From Candidatus Iainarchaeum sp. (GTDB lineage Archaea; Iainarchaeota; Iainarchaeia; Iainarchaeales; JAAZKV01), in NCBI GenBank assembly GCA_028702895.1, contig JAQVNZ010000001.1:2125-66124 (forward strand): 64,000 nucleotides of DNA. Direction: 5' to 3'. The notes below the pieces were generated by a model, which had not been told where the DNA came from, did no database searches, and saw only the letters and a program-made list of their open reading frames with translations. Below, piece after piece: positions 48,984 through 58,703 of this stretch. Position 1 is the first letter of the stretch; every line of letters begins with the position of its first letter. A program made the position numbers and the translations under genes.

Positions 48984-50494
48984 ATTTACAATTAGGTACA
49001 GTTGTTTCAACTATTGATGGGCCGTCTCCAAGTAAATTTGATTTTGTTGTTAATAATGGGTCTGTTCACAAGGGGATGTTTGTGGAGTTAAATTATAGTG
49101 AAGGCACGATGATTTGTTTAGTTGAAGAATTAATTAAAACAAATAGGTATTTTGAAAGACCTGATTCAGTTAAAACTATTGGTGCTGAATTAGAAAAAAA
49201 TTTTCCTACTGCTGATTGGGAATTTTTAATAGCTAAAGCAAAACCGTTAGGAGTTTTTTATGAATCTTTAATTAAAAGAGCTACGTTGCCTCCGTCCCCA
49301 GGAACAAAAGTTTTTATTGCAAGTAATGAGAATATAAAAAAATTTTTAAAATTAGAAGATAATGGTTTAAATTTAGGATCAATTCAATTTCATGATATTC
49401 CATTAAAATTAAATTTATCAAAATTATTACAAAAACATTTATCTGTTTTGGCAATGTCTGGAGCTGGAAAATCTTTTTTAATGTCAGTTATTTTAGAAGA
49501 ATTACAAAAACGCTCTGACGATCAAGGTAAAATCGCAACAATTGTTTTTGACACTCATGGTGAATACACTTCTTTTGGAGAACCGGTTACAAATTCAAAT
49601 TTTGTGGATTTTTCTGCTAATACTAGGGTTGTTGACGGATCAAAAATAAAAATATCTGTTTCAAACATTTCTCCTCAAACATTATCGTCTCTACTTTCAA
49701 CAATTACTCCAGTTCAAAAAAGAGAATTATTTAAAATTATTTCAAAGTTAAGAAGTGAAATGAAATCAGGCTTGGGACCGTTTGATTTAATTACTTTAAA
49801 AAACGAGTTTAGTTCTTTGGATTCTAAAACTGCGATACCCTTAAATTTTTTGGTTGATGAATTAATTTCATTAAATGTTTTTGGAAAAATTGATGATCCT
49901 TCAATATTTGATTTGGTTAAGCCTGGTCAGTTAGTAATTATTGATTTAAATAATATTATTTCTGAGAGAAAGAAACAATTAATAGTTTCGTATTTATCTC
50001 AAAAACTTTTTAATCTTAGACGCGTAAAAAAAGTTTGTCCTTTTGCACTTCTTGTTGAAGAAGCGCATAATTTTATTCCTGAAAACACTTCTGCAGAATT
50101 TGCTCTTGCTAAACCAATTTTAAGAACAATTGCTAGAGAAGGTAGAAAATTTGGCGCGTCTTTAATTATTGTTTCACAAAGACCTAAACGTCTTGATACT
50201 ACTACTCTTGCTAATTGTAATACTAATATTATTCTTAGAATTACTAATCCGTATGATTTAGATCATATTAAACAATCAAGTGAAGGATTAGATTCTGGTA
50301 CAATTTCCATGATTTCTGCGTTAAGAGTTGGTGAAGCGATTATTGTTGGTGAAGCAATTTCAGCTCCGACTTTTTTTAAAGTAAGAATGCGTGAATCAAT
50401 GCCAAGTAAGCATGAAATGTCCATGGAAGACGCAGCTAAAAGATTTGTTGCTGATGATAAAACAAGTGTTGATGAAATATCAAATTTTTTATAA
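48980..50494 (+). CDS. herA: HerA DNA translocase/helicase
   Basis: 504 residues: N-terminal HAS-barrel (about 1-110), then FtsK-like ATPase with Walker A AMSGAGKSF near 162, Walker B FALLVEEAHNF near 355, and the RPKRL/arginine region with IVSQRPKRLDTTTLANCNTNI. Forms a hexamer with NurA for resection with Mre11-Rad50. Confidence 0.94.
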   Translation: MNLQLGTVVSTIDGPSPSKFDFVVNNGSVHKGMFVELNYSEGTMICLVEELIKTNRYFERPDSVKTIGAELEKNFPTADWEFLIAKAKPLGVFYESLIKRATLPPSPGTKVFIASNENIKKFLKLEDNGLNLGSIQFHDIPLKLNLSKLLQKHLSVLAMSGAGKSFLMSVILEELQKRSDDQGKIATIVFDTHGEYTSFGEPVTNSNFVDFSANTRVVDGSKIKISVSNISPQTLSSLLSTITPVQKRELFKIISKLRSEMKSGLGPFDLITLKNEFSSLDSKTAIPLNFLVDELISLNVFGKIDDPSIFDLVKPGQLVIIDLNNIISERKKQLIVSYLSQKLFNLRRVKKVCPFALLVEEAHNFIPENTSAEFALAKPILRTIAREGRKFGASLIIVSQRPKRLDTTTLANCNTNIILRITNPYDLDHIKQSSEGLDSGTISMISALRVGEAIIVGEAISAPTFFKVRMRESMPSKHEMSMEDAAKRFVADDKTSVDEISNFL

Positions 50495-50611
50495 TTTTAT
50501 TTATGTTTTATTATTATGTTTTTTAATTTTTTAAACACATTTTTGTTTTTAATTTTTTCTCCGGCATTAAACATTAAATTCTTTTATAAGTAACAAAAAA
50601 ACACTTTTTTC

Positions 50612-52093
50612 ATGCCAACACACAACTTGTTTAGCGTTCGCTATATTGAACAAAAAAAGGAAGTGATTTGTTATTTTAAAAATAATTATTCTCAAATAGC
50701 AAAACGTTTTTCGTTTATACCTTATTTTTTTATTGATGATTCATTTGATTTTGAAAAATTAAATGAAATACTTTTTTCTTTTAATATAAAAAATTTTTAT
50801 TTAGATCATGTTAATAATAAAAAATGTGTTTTTTCTAGTTCGTATTTAGTTTTAAAAAAAATAAGTAATATTATTGCATTAATTTCTGATAAAAAATTTA
50901 TTGTTTTATCTCCAGAACGAGTTTTTTTAATAAATAAAGATTGGTCTTATTTTGATGATTTTGAGATTAATGAAAATAATATTCAAAAAATTGGTTTTAA
51001 TATTAACTTGAATTTTTTTGATTATTATATTTCAAACATTTCTTTTTTGGAAGCTTTAAAATTAAATGAGAATAAAACTAATTTAATTATTAATAATTAT
51101 GTTATTTCAAATTTTTTAAAAATTCCTATTAAACAAATACCTGTTGAATCACAAGGCCAATTAGAAGTTTTTTTAGAAAATATTTATTTTTCTAATGCAT
51201 ATCCTATAAATTGGAAAATCAATAAAAAATTTTTCAAATCAACTAATTTTGCACCATATGGTGCATTTGAAAATATTTCTAAAATTGATTTTTCTTCGGT
51301 TTGGCTTAATTCTCTTACAAATACTTTTTTTAATTTGGGACCGGATACACTTAATTGTTCTTGTTGTAAACCTATAAAATTAGATGATCTTAATTTATTG
51401 CCTTCTTCTTTAATTGAAATTATTCCTTTGGAAGATAATTTATTTTTTATTTCAACTTCAAATAATTTTTCAAATAATTTTAATTCTTCTAATCCTAATA
51501 AAATGTTTAGATTATCTAAAAAGAAAGAATTTTTTTTAAAAAATTTTCCAGTGGGTCCACTATGTTCAAAAAAAGCGTATTTAATTCCAATTGATGATGC
51601 TAAAAAATTATTGGATTCTAAAAAAGTTATTCTGGGAAAAAATCATCTCACTAATTGGTTTTGTAAAAAAAACGAGTCCTTTGTTTCTAAAGAAATTAAG
51701 AAATTAAATTCTTTAATAATTTTATTGGAAAAAGATTTATTAAAATATAATATTAATTTATTTTTTGAAAAAGATTTTAATTATTATTTTAAATCAAATT
51801 TATTATTATTTTTAAGAAAAATTTCATTAGAACTTCCATCTCATTTAACAAATCCAATTTCAAATTTTTTTGAATATCCTCTTGCAAAATCAGTTTATTC
51901 AATTCAAGAGAGTATTTTATGTAAATTTGTTGAATTTTCAGAAAAATCTGGTCATAGGGTAGTTTATTCTAATAATGAATCTGTTTTTGTTAAAGGTCAT
52001 TCTTCTCTTTTGTTGGCTAATAATTTTGCTGTTTGTATGAATTTACCAAAACCAAAAATTTCAGAATTTTCTACAAAAACTTGTTTTAGGTAA
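50612..52093 (+). CDS. catalytically inactivated B-family DNA polymerase-like protein
   Basis: 493 residues; PolB is usually 750-950. Residues 5-110 resemble the PolB N-terminal domain (RFSFIPYFF, then the PERVFLINKDW strand). The exonuclease domain is nearly gone (only about 45 residues, 115-160). Residues 165-275 follow the PolB order to motif A: GAFENISKIDFSSVWLNS, then NLGPDTLN and PSSLIEII, matching DFxSLYPS and SPDTLN. Motif B K/N/YG residues are absent. Motif C reads VYSNNESVFV where active enzymes have YxDTDSxFV, so the metal aspartates are lost, and the thumb is missing. Function likely structural; lies 118 bp after herA. Confidence 0.72.
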   Translation: MPTHNLFSVRYIEQKKEVICYFKNNYSQIAKRFSFIPYFFIDDSFDFEKLNEILFSFNIKNFYLDHVNNKKCVFSSSYLVLKKISNIIALISDKKFIVLSPERVFLINKDWSYFDDFEINENNIQKIGFNINLNFFDYYISNISFLEALKLNENKTNLIINNYVISNFLKIPIKQIPVESQGQLEVFLENIYFSNAYPINWKINKKFFKSTNFAPYGAFENISKIDFSSVWLNSLTNTFFNLGPDTLNCSCCKPIKLDDLNLLPSSLIEIIPLEDNLFFISTSNNFSNNFNSSNPNKMFRLSKKKEFFLKNFPVGPLCSKKAYLIPIDDAKKLLDSKKVILGKNHLTNWFCKKNESFVSKEIKKLNSLIILLEKDLLKYNINLFFEKDFNYYFKSNLLLFLRKISLELPSHLTNPISNFFEYPLAKSVYSIQESILCKFVEFSEKSGHRVVYSNNESVFVKGHSSLLLANNFAVCMNLPKPKISEFSTKTCFR

Positions 52094-52176
52094 TTTATAT
52101 TTAATTACTATAAAATCTTTGTTAAAAAGCTACTTTTTTAAAGCTTCTTGTCGAGATATATTATATTGGTGAGTTT

Positions 52177-52383
52177 ATGGTAAAATTAACTAGGTTTGAA
52201 TTAACAAGAGTTTTGAGTGCAAGGTCATTACAATTGTCTTTGGGTGCTCCTCCATTAGTTAAAGGTACTAAAAGTATGTCTATGCTTGAAGCTGCTGAAA
52301 AAGAACTTGAAAGTAAGGTTCTTCCTTTGAGTGTTTTAAGAAAATATCCAAACGGGATAATAAAAAGAGTTGAATTATATTAG
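52177..52383 (+). CDS. rpoK: RNA polymerase subunit K (Rpb6/omega)
   Basis: 68 residues: TRFELTRVLSARSLQLSLGAPPLV then LEAAEKELESKVLPLSVLRKYPNG, the RpoK/omega signature. Normal length. Confidence 0.95.
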   Translation: MVKLTRFELTRVLSARSLQLSLGAPPLVKGTKSMSMLEAAEKELESKVLPLSVLRKYPNGIIKRVELY

Positions 52384-52391
52384 GTGTTTTT

Positions 52392-52580
52392 ATGGGTAAA
52401 TCAGTTTCTAAAGGTCTAAAATATCGTGGCGAAGTTTTGTTAAAAGAAATGCCAGAACATTTTGGAAAGGATTTTGAAAAAAATAAAGCTGAATTAAATA
52501 AAATTGATTTAGGTTTATCTAAAACGAGTAGAAATGTTCTTTCTGGATATATTGTTAGATTATCATCAAAAAAAGAATAG
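52392..52580 (+). CDS. rps17e: ribosomal protein S17e
   Basis: 62 residues, GKDFEKNKAELNKI then LSKTSRNVLSGYIVRLSSKK, matching the dFexNKxxl...SKxxRNxIAGYVTRL motif of S17e. 8 bp after rpoK, one operon. Confidence 0.88.
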   Translation: MGKSVSKGLKYRGEVLLKEMPEHFGKDFEKNKAELNKIDLGLSKTSRNVLSGYIVRLSSKKE

Positions 52581-52612
52581 ATTTTTTGAAAAATAATTTA
52601 TAGAATATTATT

Positions 52613-52666
52613 TTTCTTAATTATATGACTTTTCTTAATTATATGACTTATCTTAATTATATTATT
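52613..52666. repeat. 18-bp tandem repeat, three copies
   Basis: TTTCTTAATTATATGACT occurs at 52613-52630 and 52631-52648 identically; 52649-52666 is a degenerate third copy. It lies between the convergent rps17e and rad50 genes. Confidence 0.6.
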
Positions 52667-52724
52667 TTTTAAAATAAATCATTTTTTATAGCGTTTTTTA
52701 TTAATGTCTTTTTTATTTTGTTAA

Positions 52725-54773
52725 TTAAATTATTGGCATAAGTTCTATTTTTGTTGCTTCGTCTAAATCTTTATTTCTCTCTAATAAATAAAGGTTACTA
52801 GTTGCTGCGTTTTCTAATTCTTTTTCGTGTGTTATTACAAAGATTTGTTCTACTAATTCGGGTAAAGAATTTTTTAACATTTGAGTTAATTGTTTTATTG
52901 TATTTTTATCAAGATTGTGGGTGGGTTCATCTAAAATAAATATTGATAATTGTTTGGTTAGAACCAATGCAAATGCAATTCTAATGCATATTGCTGCAAC
53001 GCTTCTTTCGCCTCCACTTAATATTCCATCTACTCTGGTCCAAGTATTAGTTCTTGTTAGTACTTGCAAGTCATATCCATTTTCAACAATTGTTAATTTT
53101 GCATCAATAAAATCGCGGTAAGGGTATAGCACATCCCATGTTTGAGTTAAGGCATCATTTATTGTTTCAAGTAAATTTTCGCGTAATTCGTTTTGCGTTG
53201 CTATTAAACAATTTTCAAAAACACCTAGTTTTTTTATTGCAATTTCGGATTTTTGTAAATCCTTTTCTATATTTTGGATTGAAGTTTTTATTTTTTTTAT
53301 TCGTTGTATATTTTCTAATAAATTTTTTATTAAATTATCATTGTTTTTTATTTTATCATCAATATTATTGAATATTGATTTTTTTTCAAAATAGTTTTTT
53401 CTTAAATCATCCATTTTCATTTTATCAAATTTTAATTCAATAAGTTCTTTTTCTTTTAATGGTAAACTTTTTTCTAATTCTGCAATTTCTGTTAAATTTA
53501 TTGTAATTTCTTCTGCTTCTTTTGTTAATCTTTCCAAAATAAAAATTCTTTCTTTTAATATGTCAATTTGTTTTTTATTATTATCAATATCATTTTTAAA
53601 TAACTTTAATTTTTCTAAATTTTCATTTTGATTAATTTCAATTAAATTAACTGTTTTTTTAATTTCAAGTATTTTCGCTTGTCCTTTTTTAATAATTTCA
53701 TTTTTTTGTTCTTCGCTTAATTCTCTTAGGCATTTTGGGCATTTTTTGCTTATTTGTTTAATTTCGTTTTCTTCATTTTCTAATTCTCTTATAACATATC
53801 TGTGCACTTTTAGTTCTTCATTATTTTTTTTCTCTTTTTCTTCAAAAATATTTTTTGATTGCTCTATTTTTAAATTATCATTTTTTAGTTTTTCTAATAA
53901 TTCTTTTTTTAGTTTGGTTTCAGTTAAAATATCTTCTTTGTTAATAATTTCTTTTTTTTTCAAACTCTCAACAAGAATTTCTTTTTTTGATTTTTTTCTA
54001 TTTATTTCATCTTTTAAAAAGTTAAATTGTTGTTCATTCTTTTCCATTTTTTCAAGTAAATCTTTTTTTTCTATTATTTCTTTTCCCAAAATTATTTTTT
54101 CATTTTTTAATAATGTATTTTTTTCTTCTTCAATTTTAATTTGTTCGTTTAATTTTTCTTCTTCATAATCTTTTATAATGCTTGTTTGTTGTTTTATAGA
54201 TTCATTTTTTTCTTTATTATCTCTTGTTAATTGGTTTTTCAAAGTAATAGAATTTTTTCTTGCAGTCTCGTATTTTTCTAATTCTAATAATTCATCAAAT
54301 TTTTTCTTTCTTTCACTAGGGCTTAATTTTAGAAAAAAATCCATTTCGTTTTGTTCTGAATATGCTGCTCGACTAAATAATTCATAATTTAATCCTAATA
54401 TTTTTTCAATTTTTTCATTAACATCTTTTTGTTTTGGCCCGGCAATTAGTACATCGTTTTCATATAATTTTGATTCGTTTGTACCATTTTTTTTAATAAT
54501 TCTTTGTACAATATATGTTTTTGAATTATTTTCAAATATTATTTTTGTTTGTGCTTCATCGCATTCGTTTGGTTTATTCATTATTATTTCGTTTAATGAT
54601 ATTTGTTTACTTTTTAATAGAGGAAAATTTCCAAATAGCGCGTAACTTAGGGCATTTACAATTGAACTTTTTCCAGAACCCATTACTCCAACAATAACGT
54701 TGGTGCCTTTTCCGAATTCTAATGTAGAGTCTTTGTGAGTTCGCCAATTTTTTAATTCAAGACTTTTAATCAT
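52725..54773 (-). CDS. rad50: Rad50 SMC-like ATPase
   Basis: 682 residues, shorter than the 850-900 of many Rad50. Walker A GVMGSGKSS (29-36), Q141 in YSEQNEMDFF, coiled coil 155-340, zinc hook C345-P-K-C348, return coiled coil 350-560, signature SGGERSVAAICIRIAF and Walker B IFILDEPTHNLD. The usual partner Mre11 is not in the window. Coiled coil is correspondingly short. Confidence 0.93.
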   Translation of the reverse strand: MIKSLELKNWRTHKDSTLEFGKGTNVIVGVMGSGKSSIVNALSYALFGNFPLLKSKQISLNEIIMNKPNECDEAQTKIIFENNSKTYIVQRIIKKNGTNESKLYENDVLIAGPKQKDVNEKIEKILGLNYELFSRAAYSEQNEMDFFLKLSPSERKKKFDELLELEKYETARKNSITLKNQLTRDNKEKNESIKQQTSIIKDYEEEKLNEQIKIEEEKNTLLKNEKIILGKEIIEKKDLLEKMEKNEQQFNFLKDEINRKKSKKEILVESLKKKEIINKEDILTETKLKKELLEKLKNDNLKIEQSKNIFEEKEKKNNEELKVHRYVIRELENEENEIKQISKKCPKCLRELSEEQKNEIIKKGQAKILEIKKTVNLIEINQNENLEKLKLFKNDIDNNKKQIDILKERIFILERLTKEAEEITINLTEIAELEKSLPLKEKELIELKFDKMKMDDLRKNYFEKKSIFNNIDDKIKNNDNLIKNLLENIQRIKKIKTSIQNIEKDLQKSEIAIKKLGVFENCLIATQNELRENLLETINDALTQTWDVLYPYRDFIDAKLTIVENGYDLQVLTRTNTWTRVDGILSGGERSVAAICIRIAFALVLTKQLSIFILDEPTHNLDKNTIKQLTQMLKNSLPELVEQIFVITHEKELENAATSNLYLLERNKDLDEATKIELMPII

Positions 54774-54840
54774 ATATATTTTTTGATTAAAAAGTAATAA
54801 AAGATAATTCTTTAAAAAATAATAATTTTATTTTTTAGAA

Positions 54841-55107
54841 TTATGAAATTAGTGTAACGCCATCCATTTCAACTTGGTTTATTCCATCAATTTTTGAAAG
54901 GGCTTCTTCTAATTTAGGCATTAATCCATCTGTTTTATCTGGAAGAACATAACCTACTCTGATAACTTCTATTCCAAAACCAATTGGTTCTCTTTTTAAA
55001 TCTTGGAATTTTATTTGATCAATTTTAATGTTTTTAAGATTTTTTTCAACAACATCAAGTTTTTGAGGATCTGTAAAAATCTTGAAAATTACTAGTGCGT
55101 TTCCCAT
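54841..55107 (-). CDS. ef1b: elongation factor 1-beta
   Basis: 88 residues with the aEF-1B fold: ALVIFKIFTDPQKLD opening, GIEVIRVGYVLPDK central, and GINQVEMDGVTLIS end. Nucleotide exchange factor for aEF1A. It starts 2 bp after the zinc-ribbon gene's stop codon, so translation is coupled. Confidence 0.93.
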   Translation of the reverse strand: MGNALVIFKIFTDPQKLDVVEKNLKNIKIDQIKFQDLKREPIGFGIEVIRVGYVLPDKTDGLMPKLEEALSKIDGINQVEMDGVTLIS

Positions 55108-55109
55108 TT

Positions 55110-55265
55110 TTAAGGCCCCACAAAATTACATTCTTTGCAGACATATTCTTTTGCTGATGTTTTACAAGAATCGCATCTTATGATAGTTGTTTTTCCACAA
55201 TTAGGGCATTTAAATTCAGTTTTATTATCTGTAACTATTTTATTACAAGTAGTGCATTTTTTCAT
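55110..55265 (-). CDS. small zinc-ribbon protein (DUF1610/HVO_2753-like)
   Basis: 51 residues; AAAGGTGAAAAA precedes the ATG. Four CxxC pairs: CTTC, CPNC, CDSC, CKEC, spread evenly along the chain, forming two zinc knuckles. Genes of this kind are often found next to EF-1beta in archaea and are tied to translation. Confidence 0.88.
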   Translation of the reverse strand: MKKCTTCNKIVTDNKTEFKCPNCGKTTIIRCDSCKTSAKEYVCKECNFVGP

Positions 55266-55410
55266 TTTTTCACCTTTATTTCTGTTTATAACAGAATTTT
55301 CACTAATTATTTTTTAATTGATAACCTTTATAAAAGAAATCTTTGGAAAAACATTTTTTGTTATTCTAAATAAGGTTAAAAACTTCTTTAATATTATTTT
55401 TATTGTATAT

Positions 55411-55499
55411 GGGCCCGTGTGGCAATGGATAACCGGCGGGACTTCGGAAAAATTAGTTGAAGTTATCCTGAGATGGGGGTTCGATTCCCTCCGGGCCCG
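55411..55499 (+). tRNA. tRNA-Arg (TCG) with 17-nt intron
   Basis: Acceptor GGGCCCG/CGGGCCC, anticodon stem CGGGA/TCCTG, anticodon TCG, T-loop TTCGATT, discriminator G. The intron (55448-55464) follows position 37. CTTC in the anticodon pairs with GAAG of the intron; 3-nt bulges GGA and TTA are cut as GG|A and TT|A, a canonical bulge-helix-bulge. Mature length 72 nt. Confidence 0.9.
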
Positions 55500-55581
55500 T
55501 AGTTTAAAATAAAATTAAGTTTTAAGAGTATTAGTTCTAAATTAATACTCTGTATTATTATCCATTTTTTAAAAAAGAAGT

Positions 55582-56943
55582 TTATCTTTCAAATCTTTCT
55601 TTTCCTTCTAAATAATTTGTAAAAAATGTTTTAAATTCGCCCTTGTATTCTTTTAACAAATCTTTTTCAGTTAAAATTTTGTAATTCTTTAATGCTCGTT
55701 TTATTGCAATTGTTTCTTTCTTTTTTTCAGTTTTTAAATAATTTTTCAATATTTTTATAACATTTGTTTCTTTTCGTTCAATTTCAATTATTATTCTATT
55801 CTCTTCAATTCGTGGTCCAGATAATATTTTTTTATTTTGTAAAAATTTTTCAACATTTTCATTATCATTTACTTTTGGTCCAATTATTTTTTTAGATTTT
55901 TGTAAATTTAATGTATTTAATTCAAAAATAAACCACACTTCTTTACTATTGCTCCACATTTTTTCTCGTAAAATTTCAAATCCTGTTTGTTTTAGAGTAT
56001 TACTATTTTTTTTTAAAAATCTTCTTAATTGGCCCCATACAAGGTCTTCTAAAATATTTTTTGGGAAATCAAATTTAACTCCGATTAATTCTTTTTTTTC
56101 AAGCATTGCTTTTACGTGTTTTTTATTCCAGGGTTTTATTTTTGTTGGGAAGAAAAAATTTATTGATGGGTTTTCTAAAAATTTTTTACTAGCAAATTTT
56201 ATTCTTTCAAATTGTTCGTTTGATAATGCTGATGCCACGTTTCTTTTTGGGTCAACAGGATCGATTATTATTAGTGGATGTTCAAATTTGGTTATTTTTT
56301 CATTTTCAAATTTAATTATTTCGCCAATTTTCCAGTCGCTGATTTTTTTTAATGCTTTTTCAAAATTACTATATTTTAAAATTATTAATTCTACGCCATA
56401 TCCTGGGAGAGAACAATTTTTTAAATCAGCTCCATATGCGCCAATTCCTTTTAGAAATTGTTTTAATAATCTTACTTCGTTTTTTTGATTTTCTTTTAAA
56501 TTTTTTAATAAATATTTATTATGAAATGGTGTTCTATCTACCGCGCTTTTTTTTTCTGCACCACTTTTTACAATGTATCCTGGGACTATTTCAACATCAA
56601 ATCCTTTTATTGTGCCTCTAATGTAGGGGTGTTGTGAATATGCTTTTTCCCAGTCGTGTCCTTTGAAAATATTTTTGCCAATTCTTAAACCTTCTTTTTC
56701 TAGTTCTTTTTCGGTTAATTCTTTATTAAACATTAAAAAGAGGTCTAAGTCTTGGTCATTTCTAAGATTAGTATTTCTTGCACTGCTACCACACCATTCT
56801 AAGTAAGAGTGTTTTCCACTCATTTTTTTTATTTTATCATTTATTTCAATAAAAAGTTTTTTTTCGTCTTGAAGTTCTTTTTTTGTTGGAACAATTTTTT
56901 TCAAAACTTTGTCATAAATTTTTTGGCGTTGTTCTTTATTCAT
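55582..56943 (-). CDS. cca: CCA-adding tRNA nucleotidyltransferase, archaeal class I
   Basis: 453 residues. Nucleotidyltransferase motif GSSARNTNLRNDQDLDLF (near 53-70; catalytic DxD), followed by the archaeal tail and body domains (IDPVDPKRNVASALS near 228). Adds CCA to tRNA 3' ends; consistent with the absence of encoded CCA in the eight tRNA genes here. Confidence 0.95.
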   Translation of the reverse strand: MNKEQRQKIYDKVLKKIVPTKKELQDEKKLFIEINDKIKKMSGKHSYLEWCGSSARNTNLRNDQDLDLFLMFNKELTEKELEKEGLRIGKNIFKGHDWEKAYSQHPYIRGTIKGFDVEIVPGYIVKSGAEKKSAVDRTPFHNKYLLKNLKENQKNEVRLLKQFLKGIGAYGADLKNCSLPGYGVELIILKYSNFEKALKKISDWKIGEIIKFENEKITKFEHPLIIIDPVDPKRNVASALSNEQFERIKFASKKFLENPSINFFFPTKIKPWNKKHVKAMLEKKELIGVKFDFPKNILEDLVWGQLRRFLKKNSNTLKQTGFEILREKMWSNSKEVWFIFELNTLNLQKSKKIIGPKVNDNENVEKFLQNKKILSGPRIEENRIIIEIERKETNVIKILKNYLKTEKKKETIAIKRALKNYKILTEKDLLKEYKGEFKTFFTNYLEGKERFER

Positions 56944-57092
56944 ATATATCCCATTTTTATGTTTTTTGAATTAATTAATTTTTTTTAGATTAATTAATGT
57001 TTTTTTGATTTAATTAACAATAATTATTTTATAATTTATTTATTTGTCTTTACAATAAACTTATTATACTACTTTTTATATAAATCATTTGT

Positions 57093-58619
57093 ATGCGTTT
57101 TAATGATATTCGTTTAGAGAAGATTAGTGAGTCTAATTTTGGTTCTTTTTATAAGGGTTTAACTCATAATTTTTATGATTTAAAAGAAAACAAATTTTCT
57201 GATAAAGAAAATAAATTTACTATTTTTTTAAATGATTTAATTTTAAGACAAAGTTCATTTTCTAATTCTTCAGAGTTTAATTTGCCCAAAAATTTTTTAA
57301 TTGAATTTCGAGAAAATATTATTTCAATAATTGATTTGAATGGTTTGCTTGAAAAAATTCCATCTAATGCTATTTTTATTAGCCTTTTAGAAAATTTGAT
57401 TCATTTAATAAAAAATTTTGATTTTATTGAAGATAAATTATTATTTGCCGAAAATGTTTTGCATAATTCAATTGGATTAAAACAATTATCTTTTTTTTCG
57501 TTGGAAAAAGATTTTGAAGAATTAATGATAAATAATTTTGATGAAGTTTTTGTGTTTCACAAAAAATTTGGTGTTTGTAAAATAAATTTAATTTTAAACC
57601 AAAAATCTTTTTCAAATATTATTCAAAGAATTGCCAACAGTGTTGGGCGAGATTTTGATAAATATAATCCGTTGCTTGATGCGCATTTGCCAGACGGTAG
57701 TCGAGTTAATGCTACATTTAACACGATTTCGCCTAAAGGAATTTCTCTTACTATTAGGAAATTTTCATTTACTCCAATAACTATTGTAGATATGATAAAA
57801 AATAATACTCTTTCCGTAGAATCTGCTGCTTTTTTGTGGTTGATGGTAGATGGAATGGGGTTATACCCAAAAAATATTCTTGTGGTGGGAGGAACTGCTT
57901 CTGGGAAAACATCATTGCTTTCGGTTTTATCAAATTTTGCTAGACTTAGTGAGAGAATAATTTCTATTGAAGATACTCTTGAATTAAATTTTTTAAATAG
58001 AGAAAATTGGGTTGCGCTTGAAGCAAAACATGTTAAGGGTGAAGAAATTAGCATGGATGATTTATTAAAAAATGCGTTAAGAATGCGGCCTGATAGGATT
58101 GTTGTTGGAGAAGTTAGGGGTGGTGAAGCATTAACTCTTTTTACTGCAATGGATAATGGCCACGCGGGTAGTATGGGTACGATTCATGCGAATAGTGCTA
58201 GGGAAACAATTGATAAATTATCTCAAAAACCTTTTTTAATTCCTAAATCACATTTGGGTTTAATTGATTTAATTGTTGTAATGAAAAAAACATATTCTGT
58301 TTCTGGGGGTGTTAAAAGGGTGGTTTCTCAAATTGCAGAAGTTTCAAAAATGGATGCTACTATTTTGCTCGCAAATGTTTTTGAATTAAAAGATTTTGTT
58401 TTAGAAAAAGTGAATTTACCCAGTCATTTAATTGAAGAATTAGCTGGTCAATGTTCTATGGAAAAAAATGAGTTAAAAAAAGAATTGGAAACGAGACAAA
58501 TTGTTTTAACTTGGCTTGTTGAAAATGATATTATTAAAGCTCAAGAAGTTTTAGAAGTAATTCAAAGTTATTATTTTGACCCAAAAAAAGTTCTTGCAAC
58601 AATTTTAGAACAAAATTAA
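57093..58619 (+). CDS. type II/IV secretion ATPase (GspE/TadA/ArlI superfamily)
   Basis: 508 residues: N-terminal domain (1-165), then an ATPase domain with Walker A GGTASGKTS near 266, Asp box ISIEDTLEL, Walker B RPDRIVVGEVRGGE near 330 and His box HAGSMGTIHANS near 350. Powers pilus or archaellum-like assembly. The membrane partner (TadC/ArlJ) is not adjacent. Possible substrate-processing enzyme at 25888. Confidence 0.92.
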   Translation: MRFNDIRLEKISESNFGSFYKGLTHNFYDLKENKFSDKENKFTIFLNDLILRQSSFSNSSEFNLPKNFLIEFRENIISIIDLNGLLEKIPSNAIFISLLENLIHLIKNFDFIEDKLLFAENVLHNSIGLKQLSFFSLEKDFEELMINNFDEVFVFHKKFGVCKINLILNQKSFSNIIQRIANSVGRDFDKYNPLLDAHLPDGSRVNATFNTISPKGISLTIRKFSFTPITIVDMIKNNTLSVESAAFLWLMVDGMGLYPKNILVVGGTASGKTSLLSVLSNFARLSERIISIEDTLELNFLNRENWVALEAKHVKGEEISMDDLLKNALRMRPDRIVVGEVRGGEALTLFTAMDNGHAGSMGTIHANSARETIDKLSQKPFLIPKSHLGLIDLIVVMKKTYSVSGGVKRVVSQIAEVSKMDATILLANVFELKDFVLEKVNLPSHLIEELAGQCSMEKNELKKELETRQIVLTWLVENDIIKAQEVLEVIQSYYFDPKKVLATILEQN

Positions 58620-58703
58620 TTTTAAATTTTTTTAATTATTTTTTTGTGGAATAATATATTATTTGGCGTAATTTATTTTTTTGTATTTTAATGTTTTGTT
58701 TTT

